Notes: a model not told the origin generated them from the letters alone. A stretch of 64,000 bases of DNA from Anaerococcus prevotii DSM 20548 (GCF_000024105.1 NC_013171.1:1546501-1610500); one strand, 5' to 3'. Counted from the first letter of the stretch, positions 9,329-18,075 are shown. Made by a program: numbers and translations.

Positions 9329-10021
9329 ATGACAACACAAAAAGCTAATAAAATAAAAAGAACCTTCGTCAAAGACGAAGCTTACAATATACTTCACGAT
9401 AAGATTATTTCTGGAGAGCTTACTCCTTACACCCAACTTAAGATCTCTGAGCTTTCCAAAGAACTTGGGATTTCACGAACTCCGGTAAGAGAAGCCATCC
9501 TTAGGCTAGAAAACGAAGATCTGGTTATAAGCAAGGCCAATCAATGGACTATGGTCGCTCCAATCAAGGTAGAAAGGCTAAGAGATATCTACCCCTTAGT
9601 CCTTGAGCTTGAAAGCTACGCCTTAAGGGAGAACTTCGATCATATCACAGATGAATTCATAGATGAGCTTGAGAAGATCAACAAGCAAATCAAGATGGAG
9701 CACATGAACGAAAATATTATGAGAGTAATCGAGCTTGATGATGACTTCCACGACCTAATAGTAGGACTTTCTCCAAACAAGGAAATCAAACCTATTATAG
9801 ATAGGCTTAAGAAGAGGATCAAAAGATTCGAAATAGGCTTCTATCAGGCCAAGGACTCCCACAAGGCCCCATCGACTTACGACGAGCACCTAATCTTAAT
9901 AGAAAGCCTCAGAAAAAGAGACCTAGATAAGTCCCTAGATGCCTTAAGGAAAAACTGGACTACGACTATTACAGATGAGTCAATAGAAAAAATCAGCAAG
10001 CTTTTAAATGTTGAAAAATAA
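9329..10021 (+). CDS. GntR-family (FCD-domain) transcriptional regulator
   Basis: A 230-aa regulator. Residues about 12-80 form the winged helix: AYNILHDKIISGELTPYTQL, then ISELSKELGISRTPVREAIL and the wing. Residues about 90-220 are an all-helical FCD domain; DDDFHDLIVGL and HKAPSTYDEHLILIE carry the Asp and His residues that bind a metal and acid ligand in this family. The ATG follows GAAAGG. It is transcribed away from the purine operon across a 134-200 bp gap holding a strong promoter and a palindrome. It is therefore the likely local repressor, relieved by a pathway metabolite. The ligand is unknown. Confidence 0.9.
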   Translation: MTTQKANKIKRTFVKDEAYNILHDKIISGELTPYTQLKISELSKELGISRTPVREAILRLENEDLVISKANQWTMVAPIKVERLRDIYPLVLELESYALRENFDHITDEFIDELEKINKQIKMEHMNENIMRVIELDDDFHDLIVGLSPNKEIKPIIDRLKKRIKRFEIGFYQAKDSHKAPSTYDEHLILIESLRKRDLDKSLDALRKNWTTTITDESIEKISKLLNVEK

Positions 10022-10136
10022 AAAATTTGAAAACAATCAATAAATCATATGGAATTCCTATGCCCTCTTGCCATAAATCAAATACATAAGAACAATTTAA
10101 AAATGGGAGGGTAGAATAATGAAGTATTTCCAAAAA

Positions 10137-10176
10137 CCTGCCCTTTAGTAAATAGATGCTAAGGGCGGGGTTTTTT
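10137..10176 (+). terminator. Intrinsic terminator of the GntR gene
   Basis: CCTGCCCTT pairs with AAGGGCGGG (one G-U pair) across a 15-nt loop and is followed by TTTTTT. It lies 115 bp after the regulator stop. Confidence 0.8.
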
Positions 10177-10212
10177 GTATTTGAGGGAAAGTCTAGAAAT
10201 TTAGAAAGAATA

Positions 10213-10400
10213 AAAGGGCTGTTAGCAAACTATGAATAATGATCACATCGCCATTAAAAATATATCTTAGGAAATTTAACCTCTCCCGGATGGTAGCCCA
10301 ATTGATGCCTGCTTACTGATAGATGAAATTACCTCGCAGGCCCTTTGAAACTTCATTGTAAATTTTCTAACTAGGATTTATTCTTTCTACAAGAGCCCCT
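10213..10400. repeat. MITE-like element, copy A
   Basis: The left end AAAGGGCTGTTAGCAAAC and the right end, read inverted (AGGGGCTCTTGTAGAAA), are imperfect terminal inverted repeats. The body shares blocks with the element at 53214-53411 read on the other strand: TATGAATAATGATC near the end, CTTAGGAAATTTAACCTCTCC in the core, then GGTAG-CCA and GCCTGC. There is no ORF. The ends resemble those of IS1182-like elements from memory; that family link is tentative. It sits between convergent genes. Confidence 0.6.
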
Positions 10401-10410
10401 AGTCTTCTAC

Positions 10411-10890
10411 TTAATGCTTGTCACAACCTGCGATTGTCTCAAGGCCGTGGAATAGAAAGGGCCTTATGATTTCAAAGTTCTCCCTACAAGCCTTGGGGCT
10501 TCCTGGGAAGTTTATGATTAAGCTCTTCCCCCTAATGCCTGCCACAGCTCTTGATAGATAGGCCATAGGAGTTATTTTTGCGGATTCATTCCTGATAGCT
10601 TCAACTATGCCGTCCGCTCTTTTTTCTATAACGGCAAGGCTTGCCTCGGGTGTGATGTCTCTTTGGCTAAAGCCTGTGCCTCCGCTGGTAAGTATTAGGG
10701 AAATTTCTTCATCAGTATAGGCTAATAATTTCTCCTTAATGCTTTCGAAATCATCTGCTACTATCTCATATTTTCTAACTTCTAGACCGAAATCTTCTAG
10801 TAATTCTACCAGGACCTTCCCGCTCTTATCCTCATAGACTCCAGAGCTTGCCCTGTCTGAAATCGTAAGCACTCCTGCCGTAAATCTCAT
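10411..10890 (-). CDS. mogA: MogA/MoaB-family molybdopterin adenylyltransferase
   Basis: Adenylates molybdopterin before molybdenum insertion. The 159-aa length fits the MoaB/MogA family. Seen: AGVLTISDRASSGVYEDKSG at the N-terminus, LILTSGGTGFSQRDITPEA (the TSGGTG phosphate loop) and IINFPGSPKACRENFEII. It overlaps the upstream MoeA-like gene by 4 nt (ATGA). It ends the molybdenum operon and faces the GntR gene; copy A of the MITE-like repeat fills the gap. Confidence 0.92.
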   Translation of the reverse strand: MRFTAGVLTISDRASSGVYEDKSGKVLVELLEDFGLEVRKYEIVADDFESIKEKLLAYTDEEISLILTSGGTGFSQRDITPEASLAVIEKRADGIVEAIRNESAKITPMAYLSRAVAGIRGKSLIINFPGSPKACRENFEIIRPFLFHGLETIAGCDKH

Positions 10891-11861
10891 AAGAGCCCTC
10901 CTTCCGCTATTTCTAGGAAGTCTTCTCTTTTTAGGTCGATCCCTGCAAAGACTCTAGGAAGGAAGAAGTCAAAGCTTGTAACCTTTGAGTGGATACTTGC
11001 CCCAGGCACTCCCATAAGATAGGTATCTCCTAACCTTGCGACCATAAGCATATTTCCTGGCTGCATAGGGATTCCTTGAACTATGACCTCTGCGTGAGTT
11101 TCTCTAATGGCTCTTGGAGTGATATCATCTGGGTCGACACTCATTCCTCCGGTAAATATCACAAGGTCCGCACCTTCCTCTTTAAATTTCTCGAAAGTAG
11201 CTACAAGCCTATCTTCATCATCTGGGAGGAATTCATATCCTAAAACTTCCGCCCCAAACTCAGCTAATTTCTCTCTAAGGACTGGCCTAAAGGCATCCTT
11301 GATCCTTCCATAATAGACCTCATCGCCAGTTATGATACATCCTACTTTAAGCTTTTTAAATTCCTTCACTTCAAATATAGGACCAGCTTCGAGAATCTCT
11401 TTGGCTCTTTCTACTTGACGTCTCTCGGTCCAGAGAGGAACGATCCTCGCTCCAGCAAGCCTGTCGCCTTCCTCTACCTTAGTGTAGGATTTCTTGCAAG
11501 TTATGGTATAATCTCCGATTTCGTTGATTTTTCTTAGAAGGGTCCTATCTATAACGAAAAGGCCCTTGACCTTGCTTGTAAGATTGATCTTTCCTTCACT
11601 TACATCAGAGGCTTCGATATTTGCACCAAAGAGATTGTCGGAAATTTCATCAATTGCGTCTTCTTCATGGACTTGGTCTTCTTCTAGCTCTCCTACATAG
11701 ATATGATCCTTGCCGATATCTTTGAGGACTTCGATGTCAGATTCTTCGACTACATGCCCTTTCTTAAACAAGACACCCTTAAAGCCATCTTCCATAATCG
11801 CTGTAAAATCGTGGAGGAGAGGTAGGCCCACTGCATCTTCTACTCTAATTTTTTCTATCAT
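10887..11861 (-). CDS. Molybdopterin-binding MoeA-like protein
   Basis: A 324-aa protein of the molybdopterin-binding (MoCF_biosynth) superfamily. The C-terminal half reads KVGCIITGDEVYYGRIKD, then LVIFTGGMSVDPDDITPRAI and YLMGVPGASIHSKVTSFDFF, the MoeA/MogA ligand site. The N-terminal third lacks the usual MoeA domains I/II, and no domain IV follows, so it is shorter than classical MoeA (about 400 aa). Known clostridial operons have this short form beside MOSC and MogA proteins. It probably inserts or hands over molybdenum; it is the only MoeA-like gene seen. It overlaps the MOSC gene by 17 nt. Confidence 0.85.
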   Translation of the reverse strand: MIEKIRVEDAVGLPLLHDFTAIMEDGFKGVLFKKGHVVEESDIEVLKDIGKDHIYVGELEEDQVHEEDAIDEISDNLFGANIEASDVSEGKINLTSKVKGLFVIDRTLLRKINEIGDYTITCKKSYTKVEEGDRLAGARIVPLWTERRQVERAKEILEAGPIFEVKEFKKLKVGCIITGDEVYYGRIKDAFRPVLREKLAEFGAEVLGYEFLPDDEDRLVATFEKFKEEGADLVIFTGGMSVDPDDITPRAIRETHAEVIVQGIPMQPGNMLMVARLGDTYLMGVPGASIHSKVTSFDFFLPRVFAGIDLKREDFLEIAEGGLL

Positions 11862-12285
11862 ATCCTATCCTTATCTCATCTTCTGGGTAGATCGTGCCTT
11901 CCTTCCTTACTATTGCAAAGATTCCTTCTGTTGGCATTATACATTCACCCGTTATGTTTCTAATCTCACAACCCTTGTGACATTCTTTTCCGATTTGAGT
12001 CACTTCAAGCTCGCATTCTCCAATAATGAGAAGTGTCCCTATAGGAAGGGTGTGAAGGCTAATCCCCTCTGTCATTATATTTTCTGCAAAGTCTCCCGGC
12101 TTTAGACTTGGGATTTTCTCCTTCATCTTCTCTAATGATTCCACGGCTAAGAGAGATACCTGCCTGTGCCAGTTTCCCGCATGGGCATCTCCCACTATTC
12201 CGTGGTTTTTCTTAAGTTCTATTTGAGGGACGGGGCTTTTGATCGTTCCCTTTTTCTCGCTTATATTAACCGATATAACTTTCAT
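11845..12285 (-). CDS. MOSC-domain protein
   Basis: A small stand-alone MOSC domain, 146 aa. Seen: HGIVGDAHAGNWHRQVSLLA near the N-terminus, FAENIMTEGISLHTLPIGTLL, and CELEVTQIGKECHKGCEI with the conserved cysteine that in MOSC proteins binds sulfur or molybdopterin. I place the start at the ATG at 12285 (GGAG about 9 nt upstream) rather than the in-frame GTG at 12300. It sits between moaC and the MoeA-like gene and may carry sulfur for the cyanolysable ligand of xanthine-dehydrogenase-type cofactors. That role is inferred. Confidence 0.88.
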   Translation of the reverse strand: MKVISVNISEKKGTIKSPVPQIELKKNHGIVGDAHAGNWHRQVSLLAVESLEKMKEKIPSLKPGDFAENIMTEGISLHTLPIGTLLIIGECELEVTQIGKECHKGCEIRNITGECIMPTEGIFAIVRKEGTIYPEDEIRIGYDRKN

Positions 12286-12754
12286 TCTTGTAATCTCCAC
12301 TCTTGCCGCCAGTCTTTCTTAAAAGCTTGATCTCGCCAATTTCTATATCCTTCTGGACTGCCTTGCACATATCATAAATCGTAAGGGCAGCCACACTCGC
12401 CCCCGTAAGGGCCTCCATCTCGACTCCTGTCTTGGCATTAAGCTTTGCTGAAGTCCTAATCTCGATTGTATGAGTCTTATCATCCATAACAAAGTCGATT
12501 TCTATAGAAGTGAGATTGATGGGATGGCACATAGGAATCATATTGGCAGTGTTTTTGGCAGCCATGATTCCTGCGACCTTGGCGACAGTTAAGACATCTC
12601 CCTTTTCGATTTCTGAGTTTTGGACCATAGTGTAGGTCTTTTCATTTAAGAAGACCTTGGCAGTCGCTATAGCAAGCCTATCTGTCTCCTTTTTCTTCGA
12701 TACGTCAACCATCCTCGCTCTTCCATTTTCATCCAAATGACTAAACTTATCCAT
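12266..12754 (-). CDS. moaC: Cyclic pyranopterin monophosphate synthase
   Basis: Second step of molybdopterin synthesis: converts the MoaA product to cyclic pyranopterin monophosphate. The 162-aa length is normal. Seen: FSHLDENGRARMVDVSKK at the N-terminus, NMIPMCHPINLTSIEIDF, and KTGVEMEALTGASVAALTIY, which hold the MoaC active-site His and Glu. It starts next to the moaA stop (adjacent codons) and overlaps the MOSC gene, as expected in an operon. Confidence 0.95.
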   Translation of the reverse strand: MDKFSHLDENGRARMVDVSKKKETDRLAIATAKVFLNEKTYTMVQNSEIEKGDVLTVAKVAGIMAAKNTANMIPMCHPINLTSIEIDFVMDDKTHTIEIRTSAKLNAKTGVEMEALTGASVAALTIYDMCKAVQKDIEIGEIKLLRKTGGKSGDYKNESYIG

Positions 12755-13693
12755 CTATCCCCCTATAGAACTCATTGTTCGTACGCTTTCCGAGCCAAAA
12801 TCACCTAGCCTGTGACTTTTGGGCTTCTTGTAAATAGTTTCTCCAATTAATTTCTTCTTTTCTTCAAAGCTTAGGCCCTTGATAGATATCTCCTCTCTCG
12901 AGTGCAGGCAGGCCTTAAGCTTCCCATCTGCAGTAAGCCTAATCCTATTGCAGTCCTTGCAGAACTTGTGGCTTAGGGGCGATATGAGACCGACCCTTCC
13001 CTTATGACCTTCTATGGCAAAAGTCCTCGCCACTCCGTCAAAGCCCAGGTCCTTTTTCCTATATCCATCGAGGATATGGAGATTTTCCTTGTAATTATTC
13101 CTATCAAAGTCAAGGTCCGCTCCGATTGGCATAAGCTCGATAAATCTTACTTCAATATCGTTATTTTCAGTAAGGGCTAGGAAATCTCCTATTTCCTTAT
13201 CATTAAAGCCCTTGATTAAGACAATATTGACCTTAACCTTAAAGTCAAGTTCGATTGCCTTGAAGATAGTTCTTTTCACTTCTTCTAAGAGATCTGCTCC
13301 AGTTATTAGTTTAAATTTCTCCCTATCCAGGGTATCCAGGCTAAAGTTAATTCTAGAAATACCGTATTCCTTAAGGGACTCCAGCTTGTCATAAACCATA
13401 GACCCGTTTGTCGTTATGGCCAAGTCCTCTATCTCAGGTATCTGAGATAGCTTCTTTATAAGATCCATCACTCCTCGCCTTGCGAAAGGCTCGCCTCCAG
13501 TTAACCTAATCTTTCTAATACCAAGACCTGCCATAATCTGGGCTGTTTCTACTATCTCCTCGAAAGTTAGGATGTCCTCGTGACGAAGAAGCTTAATTCC
13601 ATCTTCTCCCATGCAATATTTGCACCTGAAATTACACCTGTCGGTGACAGATATCCTAAGATATGAAATTTCTCTTCCAAATTGATCTTTCAT
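12755..13693 (-). CDS. moaA: GTP 3',8-cyclase
   Basis: Radical-SAM enzyme for the first step of molybdopterin synthesis. Seen: RISVTDRCNFRCKYCMG (CxxxCxxC cluster), IRLTGGEPFARRG, and the second cluster in SHKFCKDCNRIRLTADGKLK with a later LHSRE. It ends with the Gly-Gly tail that MoaA needs. The ATG at 13693 has GAGG 8 nt upstream; an ATG two codons earlier (13699) overlaps the modC stop. Length 312 aa is normal. The block has no moaD or moaE, so the sulfur-transfer step must be encoded elsewhere. Confidence 0.95.
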   Translation of the reverse strand: MKDQFGREISYLRISVTDRCNFRCKYCMGEDGIKLLRHEDILTFEEIVETAQIMAGLGIRKIRLTGGEPFARRGVMDLIKKLSQIPEIEDLAITTNGSMVYDKLESLKEYGISRINFSLDTLDREKFKLITGADLLEEVKRTIFKAIELDFKVKVNIVLIKGFNDKEIGDFLALTENNDIEVRFIELMPIGADLDFDRNNYKENLHILDGYRKKDLGFDGVARTFAIEGHKGRVGLISPLSHKFCKDCNRIRLTADGKLKACLHSREEISIKGLSFEEKKKLIGETIYKKPKSHRLGDFGSESVRTMSSIGG

Positions 13694-13695
13694 AA

Positions 13696-14724
13696 TCATT
13701 CCTCTTTCAAAAACAATAGCTTGCGGCTATCTATAGCAAAATACTTTGGCCCATCGTGAAACTCTTTATACTCTTCCTTATCTATTTCAATCCTCAAATC
13801 ATCATATTTTTTATGGTCTTGATTTAAAATTATAAGGAAGGAGTCGATATTTTCTATTAGACGAAAATCTTGGATTTTGATAAAGTCGTCATTCAAGGCC
13901 CTATCACTTAAAATTATATCCCTACTTCTTAGGGCACATAGATTTGCTTCAGTCTTAATCTTAGTCTTAGTTTTTAGTCTTATACCCCAAGCCTTAAGAA
14001 ATATTTCGTCCTTCACAATCTCAAAATCCGAGAAGTTATTTATTCCAATAAGCTTAGCCTCAGTAAGGCTTGTGGGATTTTCGAAAAAGTCTCTCGTTTC
14101 CTTTAGGCCTCCACTTTTTCCATGGCTAATACTTATTATCTTATCGCTCATCCTGTAGACTTCGTCCTTGTTATGGCTTACCAGAATCGTCTTAAGATCA
14201 TATTTTCTGATAATATTTAAGACTTCTGCCTCGATTGAATTTTTGAGAAACTCATCCAGGGCTGAAAAGGGTTCATCTAGAAGTAAGATATCAGGCTTAT
14301 TTACAAGGATCCTACAAAGGGCTGTCCTCTGTCTTTCTCCTCCGGAAATATAGGCTGGAAGCTTGTCCTTGATATGGTAGATGTGCATCTCTTTTAGCTT
14401 ATCTGTGATATCGGCCCTATCTCTAAGACCAGCTTTCACATTTTCTTCTACAGTGAAGTTGGGGAAAAGGGCGTAGTCCTGGAAGAGATAGCCCACTTTC
14501 CTGTCCTGAGCTTTTAGGTTGATTTTCTTTTCTGAATCAAAAAGAGTCCTTCCATTTAGGATAATCTTACCTGAATCAGGCTTAATCAGTCCTCCTATGG
14601 CCTTAAGGGTTAGGCTTTTACCCGACCCACTTGCTCCAAGAAAGCCCAGCCTCTCATTTTCCATCTCAAAATCCACGTCGAGCTTGAAATTCTTGAAGTC
14701 CTTTTTTATCTTACACACTAGCAT
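13696..14724 (-). CDS. modC: Molybdate ABC transporter ATP-binding protein
   Basis: A 342-aa ABC ATPase. Seen: GFLGASGSGKSLTLKAIGG (Walker A), the signature ISGGERQRTALCRILVNKP, LLLDEPFSALDE (Walker B), and the LVSHNKDEV switch. After residue about 230 there is a TOBE-like domain, as expected for ModC. AGGAG precedes the ATG. It overlaps modB by 14 nt. Tungstate specificity is possible but molybdate is favoured by the moa and mog neighbours. Confidence 0.92.
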   Translation of the reverse strand: MLVCKIKKDFKNFKLDVDFEMENERLGFLGASGSGKSLTLKAIGGLIKPDSGKIILNGRTLFDSEKKINLKAQDRKVGYLFQDYALFPNFTVEENVKAGLRDRADITDKLKEMHIYHIKDKLPAYISGGERQRTALCRILVNKPDILLLDEPFSALDEFLKNSIEAEVLNIIRKYDLKTILVSHNKDEVYRMSDKIISISHGKSGGLKETRDFFENPTSLTEAKLIGINNFSDFEIVKDEIFLKAWGIRLKTKTKIKTEANLCALRSRDIILSDRALNDDFIKIQDFRLIENIDSFLIILNQDHKKYDDLRIEIDKEEYKEFHDGPKYFAIDSRKLLFLKEE

Positions 14725-15418
14725 GGTTTTTCTCCTTACTTTCTAGAAGATTTAGGGATAACAAGACTACAAAGGAAATGGCTAGATTGATAAGAACCCA
14801 CTTGTAGGCAAGGCTATCCTGACCTATCCTCCATAGCTGATAGACCGTAGTTGAAATAGTGGCAGTCTTGTTGGGAATGAATCCCGAAACCATGCTAGTC
14901 GCTCCATATTCCCCCAAGGCCCTAGCAAAGGAAAGGATAAGGCCTGCGAGAATCTCCTTCTTGCAAGATGGAAGGACTATCCTCCAAAATATCCAAGTAT
15001 TGGACTTGCCCAGAGTCTGGGCGGCATATTTTAGATTCATATCAAAAGACTCGAAAGCCCCCCTGCTAGTCCTATACATCAAGGGAAAAGTTACGATAAT
15101 AGTCGCAAAAACCGCCGAATACCATCTCATAACTAGGCTGATATCCCTCCTCGCGAAAAACTCTCCTATGTAATTGTTAGGACCCAGACTTTTAAGCAAG
15201 AAAAACCCAACAACTGTGGGAGGAAGGACCAAGGGTAGAGTCAAGATCACATCCAAGAACCCCTTGACCGTTGGATTTAGCTTCCTTACTTGATAAGCCA
15301 AAAATATCCCTAGAAAAAATGTAAAAAAACAAGAAATTAAAGCAATTCTAACAGAATTATATAAGGGAAATAGATTCATAGCTAATCTAACTTGCTGGCT
15401 TAAAACCATATTTGACAA
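14711..15418 (-). CDS. modB: Molybdate ABC transporter permease
   Basis: A membrane permease of up to 235 aa with about five hydrophobic segments. The cytoplasmic EAA loop is visible as RTLGKSNTWIFWRIVLPSCK preceded by KYAAQ, and the end reads ARALGEYGATSMVSGFIPNK, typical of ModB. Start: a TTG at 15418 has AAGGGA nearby; ATGs at 15409 and 15376 are alternatives, and 15376 gives the usual short ModB N-terminus (MNLFPLYNSVRIAL). It overlaps the modA end, so coupling is likely. Confidence 0.9.
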   Translation of the reverse strand: MSNMVLSQQVRLAMNLFPLYNSVRIALISCFFTFFLGIFLAYQVRKLNPTVKGFLDVILTLPLVLPPTVVGFFLLKSLGPNNYIGEFFARRDISLVMRWYSAVFATIIVTFPLMYRTSRGAFESFDMNLKYAAQTLGKSNTWIFWRIVLPSCKKEILAGLILSFARALGEYGATSMVSGFIPNKTATISTTVYQLWRIGQDSLAYKWVLINLAISFVVLLSLNLLESKEKNHASV

Positions 15419-16238
15419 AGACTTCCCTTGCCCTATCGGTCTTTAGAAATTCCAAAAACTTCTCGCCCGCTTCCCTATTAGGAGAATTCTCGATAAGGGC
15501 TGCTGGATAAATCACCTTCTTATCAAGCATATCAGGATCTGCCGTATCTACGATTCTTAGACCTGCAGCCTTTGCATCTGTCGAATAAATAATTCCGCAA
15601 TCAACAGCTCCTTCCGTAAGCCAAGAAGTAACTTCCTTAACATTTGACCCGAAGCTAATCTTATCTTGAATCACTTCCCAAATCCCCATATTCTTTAGTA
15701 AAGATTCAGAATATTGACCAACGGGAACATCGGCATTGCCCAGTCCAATCGTTGCGACCTTATCTGTCTTAATATCATCAAACGATGTAATATCTTTATT
15801 AGAATCTTCCCTTACTGCAAGAGTAACTTCGTTTTCTAGAAGGTCAAATCTACTAGAAGGATCGATTGTAATATCCCCTTCTTTACTATCGCTATTTGGA
15901 TCGAGTGCATCCATTTGCTTTTGAGCTGCTGAGATAAATACATCACAATCGGCCCCCTCAGCAATTTGTGTCTTAAGCGTTCCAGAGGAGTCGAAATTAA
16001 ACACCAGATTAATTCCTGGATTTTCATCTTCGAAAACTTCCTTCAAATCTTCTAAAGACTCGGTCATAGATGCCGCCGCAAAGACATTGAGGTCAGTCTT
16101 CTCGCTTGATTTATCATCCTTCTTCTTTTCTGACATCTTTCCATCATTCACATCTTCTCCTGCAGGTGCCTTGGCTCCACAAGCTGCAAGCGTTACCGAA
16201 AAAAGCAAAGCTAAAAAGATTCCCGTCATTTTTTTCAT
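15387..16238 (-). CDS. modA: Molybdate-binding lipoprotein
   Basis: Substrate-binding protein of the molybdate transporter, 283 aa. The N-terminus has a lipoprotein signal ending LLFSVTLAACGA (lipobox L-A-A-C), then a short charged linker. The mature part shows DLNVFAAASMTESLEDL, NFDSSGTLKTQI, DVFISAAQKQMDAL and DCGIIYSTDA, all typical ModA anion-site segments. It is first in the mod-moa run and is preceded by a palindrome at its probable promoter, so the whole run may answer to molybdenum supply. Confidence 0.94.
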   Translation of the reverse strand: MKKMTGIFLALLFSVTLAACGAKAPAGEDVNDGKMSEKKKDDKSSEKTDLNVFAAASMTESLEDLKEVFEDENPGINLVFNFDSSGTLKTQIAEGADCDVFISAAQKQMDALDPNSDSKEGDITIDPSSRFDLLENEVTLAVREDSNKDITSFDDIKTDKVATIGLGNADVPVGQYSESLLKNMGIWEVIQDKISFGSNVKEVTSWLTEGAVDCGIIYSTDAKAAGLRIVDTADPDMLDKKVIYPAALIENSPNREAGEKFLEFLKTDRAREVFVKYGFKPAS

Positions 16239-16263
16239 AATAGTATTCTCCTTTAAGAAATAT

Positions 16264-16298
16264 CGAATAGTTCACGTTAACTACTCGGTCATATTATA
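16264..16298 (-). promoter_or_regulatory. modA promoter with overlapping inverted repeat
   Basis: A TATAAT lies on the minus strand at 16298-16293. Directly below it are arms CGAATAGTT (16264-16272) and AACTACTCG (16279-16287): a 9-bp inverted repeat with one mismatch around a short centre. The repeat covers the expected transcription start. No -35 of note was seen. It is probably an operator; it does not look like the known E. coli ModE site. Confidence 0.55.
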
Positions 16299-16382
16299 TC
16301 ACATTTATAGCTATATAGGAACTTCTCTATTTATTTTTGGGCCAAAGTCGAGTATACTATTATTTATTGAAAAGGAGTTAAT

Positions 16383-17393
16383 ATGAGTAAGTTAGTTATA
16401 CCAGAAAATTATAAAAGCAATGAAGATTTATATAGAACCCAACTGTTGATCAAGGAAATCAAAGACTATTTCCAAATCAACCTAGCCAACAACCTAAACC
16501 TAAAGCGTGTATCTGCTCCCCTATTCGTTTCAGAAACATCAGGTCTTAACGATAACCTAAACGGAGTAGAAAAACCTGTAACCTTCGACCTTCCAGAAGC
16601 TCACAACGCCGAGATGGAAATCGTCCACTCCCTTGCCAAATGGAAGAGATACGCCCTAGAAGAATACAACTTCAAAACCCACGAGGGCCTTTACACAGAC
16701 ATGAACGCCATAAGACGCTGCGAAGAACCAGACAACACCCACTCCTTCTACGTCGACCAATGGGACTGGGAACTAATCATGAATGAAGAAGACAGAAACG
16801 TGGACTACCTCAAACAAATCGTAGAAACAATCTACAGGACTATGAAATCCCTAGACGAATACCTCTGCACTCTTATTCCAACTAGACAAAAGCTCCTCAA
16901 AGATCAAATTAGATTTATGACAAGCGAAGAGCTCCTCCAAAAATATCCAGGCAAAAACGATAAGGAAAGAGAAAGATTAGCGGTCAAAGAATACGGAGCA
17001 GTTTTCCTAATGCAAATAGGAAAAGTCCTATCAAACGGAGAAAAACACGACCTCCGTGCCCCAGACTACGACGATTGGGAACTAAACGGGGACATCCTTG
17101 TATATAACCCTGTACTAGACGATGTCCTAGAACTATCATCCATGGGCATCAGAGTCAACCCAGAAAGACTAAACGAGCAACTAAAACAAACAGACAACCT
17201 AGACAGACTAAAATTCGACTACCACAGGATGCTAATAGACGGCAAACTCCCACAAACCATAGGAGGCGGAATCGGCCAATCAAGACTATGTATGTTCTTC
17301 CTCCAAAAAGCCCACATAGGAGAAGTCCAAGTATCCTACTGGCCAGACGAACAAAGAAAAGCTCTAGCCAACAAGGGAATCAAACTATTATAG
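16383..17393 (+). CDS. asnA: Aspartate--ammonia ligase
   Basis: Makes asparagine from aspartate, ammonia and ATP. The 336-aa length is normal. Seen: LKRVSAPLFVSETSGLNDNL, FDLPEAHNAEMEIVHSLAKW, ALEEYNFKTHEGLYTDMNAI, VDQWDWELIM, and GGGIGQSRLCMFFLQKAHIG, the class II aaRS-like motifs of AsnA. GGAG precedes the ATG by 5 nt. It stands alone on the plus strand, divergent from modA, and ends in a strong terminator. The codon choice (many C-ending codons) differs from the AT-rich island downstream, as expected for a core gene. Confidence 0.96.
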   Translation: MSKLVIPENYKSNEDLYRTQLLIKEIKDYFQINLANNLNLKRVSAPLFVSETSGLNDNLNGVEKPVTFDLPEAHNAEMEIVHSLAKWKRYALEEYNFKTHEGLYTDMNAIRRCEEPDNTHSFYVDQWDWELIMNEEDRNVDYLKQIVETIYRTMKSLDEYLCTLIPTRQKLLKDQIRFMTSEELLQKYPGKNDKERERLAVKEYGAVFLMQIGKVLSNGEKHDLRAPDYDDWELNGDILVYNPVLDDVLELSSMGIRVNPERLNEQLKQTDNLDRLKFDYHRMLIDGKLPQTIGGGIGQSRLCMFFLQKAHIGEVQVSYWPDEQRKALANKGIKLL

Positions 17394-17402
17394 GAGAAAT
17401 AA

Positions 17403-17438
17403 AGCAGACTAAGGAAATATTCCTTGGCCTGCTTTTTC
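17403..17438 (+). terminator. Intrinsic terminator of asnA
   Basis: AGCAGACTAAGGAA pairs with TTCCTTGGCCTGCT around a 3-nt loop, followed by TTTTT. It begins 9 nt after the asnA stop. Confidence 0.85.
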
Positions 17439-17509
17439 TTTGTGAAATTTAAGATTCTAAATTATAATATATAACTCTAACAAAGGAAACTTATCTGAGC
17501 AAATTCCAA

Positions 17510-18075
17510 ATAACTGAGACTTCTCCACAAGGTCGAAGTAAGGGAAAGGTTAAGCTTTATATAAGGAGCAAGAGAAACACTCCCCTTATGTCTAATAGAT
17601 CTAGCAACAATTACCGAACATCTACTCCCCCCTTATCTCTAATGGTCCTGGCCACAGTAGCAATCCTACCAGAACCCTTATGTCGAGCTTGTCGAGACAT
17701 CTCATAAGATTTTCAATTTCCCTTATGTCAACCGAAGTGGAGACATCTCACATAAATTTCCACCTCTAATGGAATTGTCACAGTGAGCAAAGCGAACTGA
17801 TGAAATTCCTTAATCGAGGCTTTGCGAGGTGAAGCGAAACTGAGCCCGCAAACTACCGTCGACAGAGCTTCCACGGGGAAGCGACGAGAGGTCTACAGTC
17901 TATGATGACATGCAAATAACAAAAAGAAACTTATCTAAACAAATATCTCAATAACCGAGACTTCTCCGCAAGGTCGAAGCAAGGGAAAACTAGTGCTTCA
18001 CATAAGTGCAAGACAGACAGCCCCCTTATCTCGAGCGGAGCGAAGCGTAGTCGAGAGATCTCATAATTAAAAATC
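17510..18075. repeat. Mosaic intergenic repeat block 1
   Basis: No gene is supported here. The block is a patchwork of boxes that recur elsewhere in the window, here mostly inverted. The box read TTCTCCACAAGGTCGAAGTA occurs at 17520 and, slightly changed, at 17960. The box starting CCCTTATGTCGAG and ending GAGACATCTCATAA occurs near 17690, 17735 and 18025. A box with CTTAATCGAGGCTTTGCGAG lies near 17810. The same boxes fill 29.9-30.8, 45.8-46.0, 46.5-46.8, 47.3-47.8 and 52.2-52.3 kb. Confidence 0.8.
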
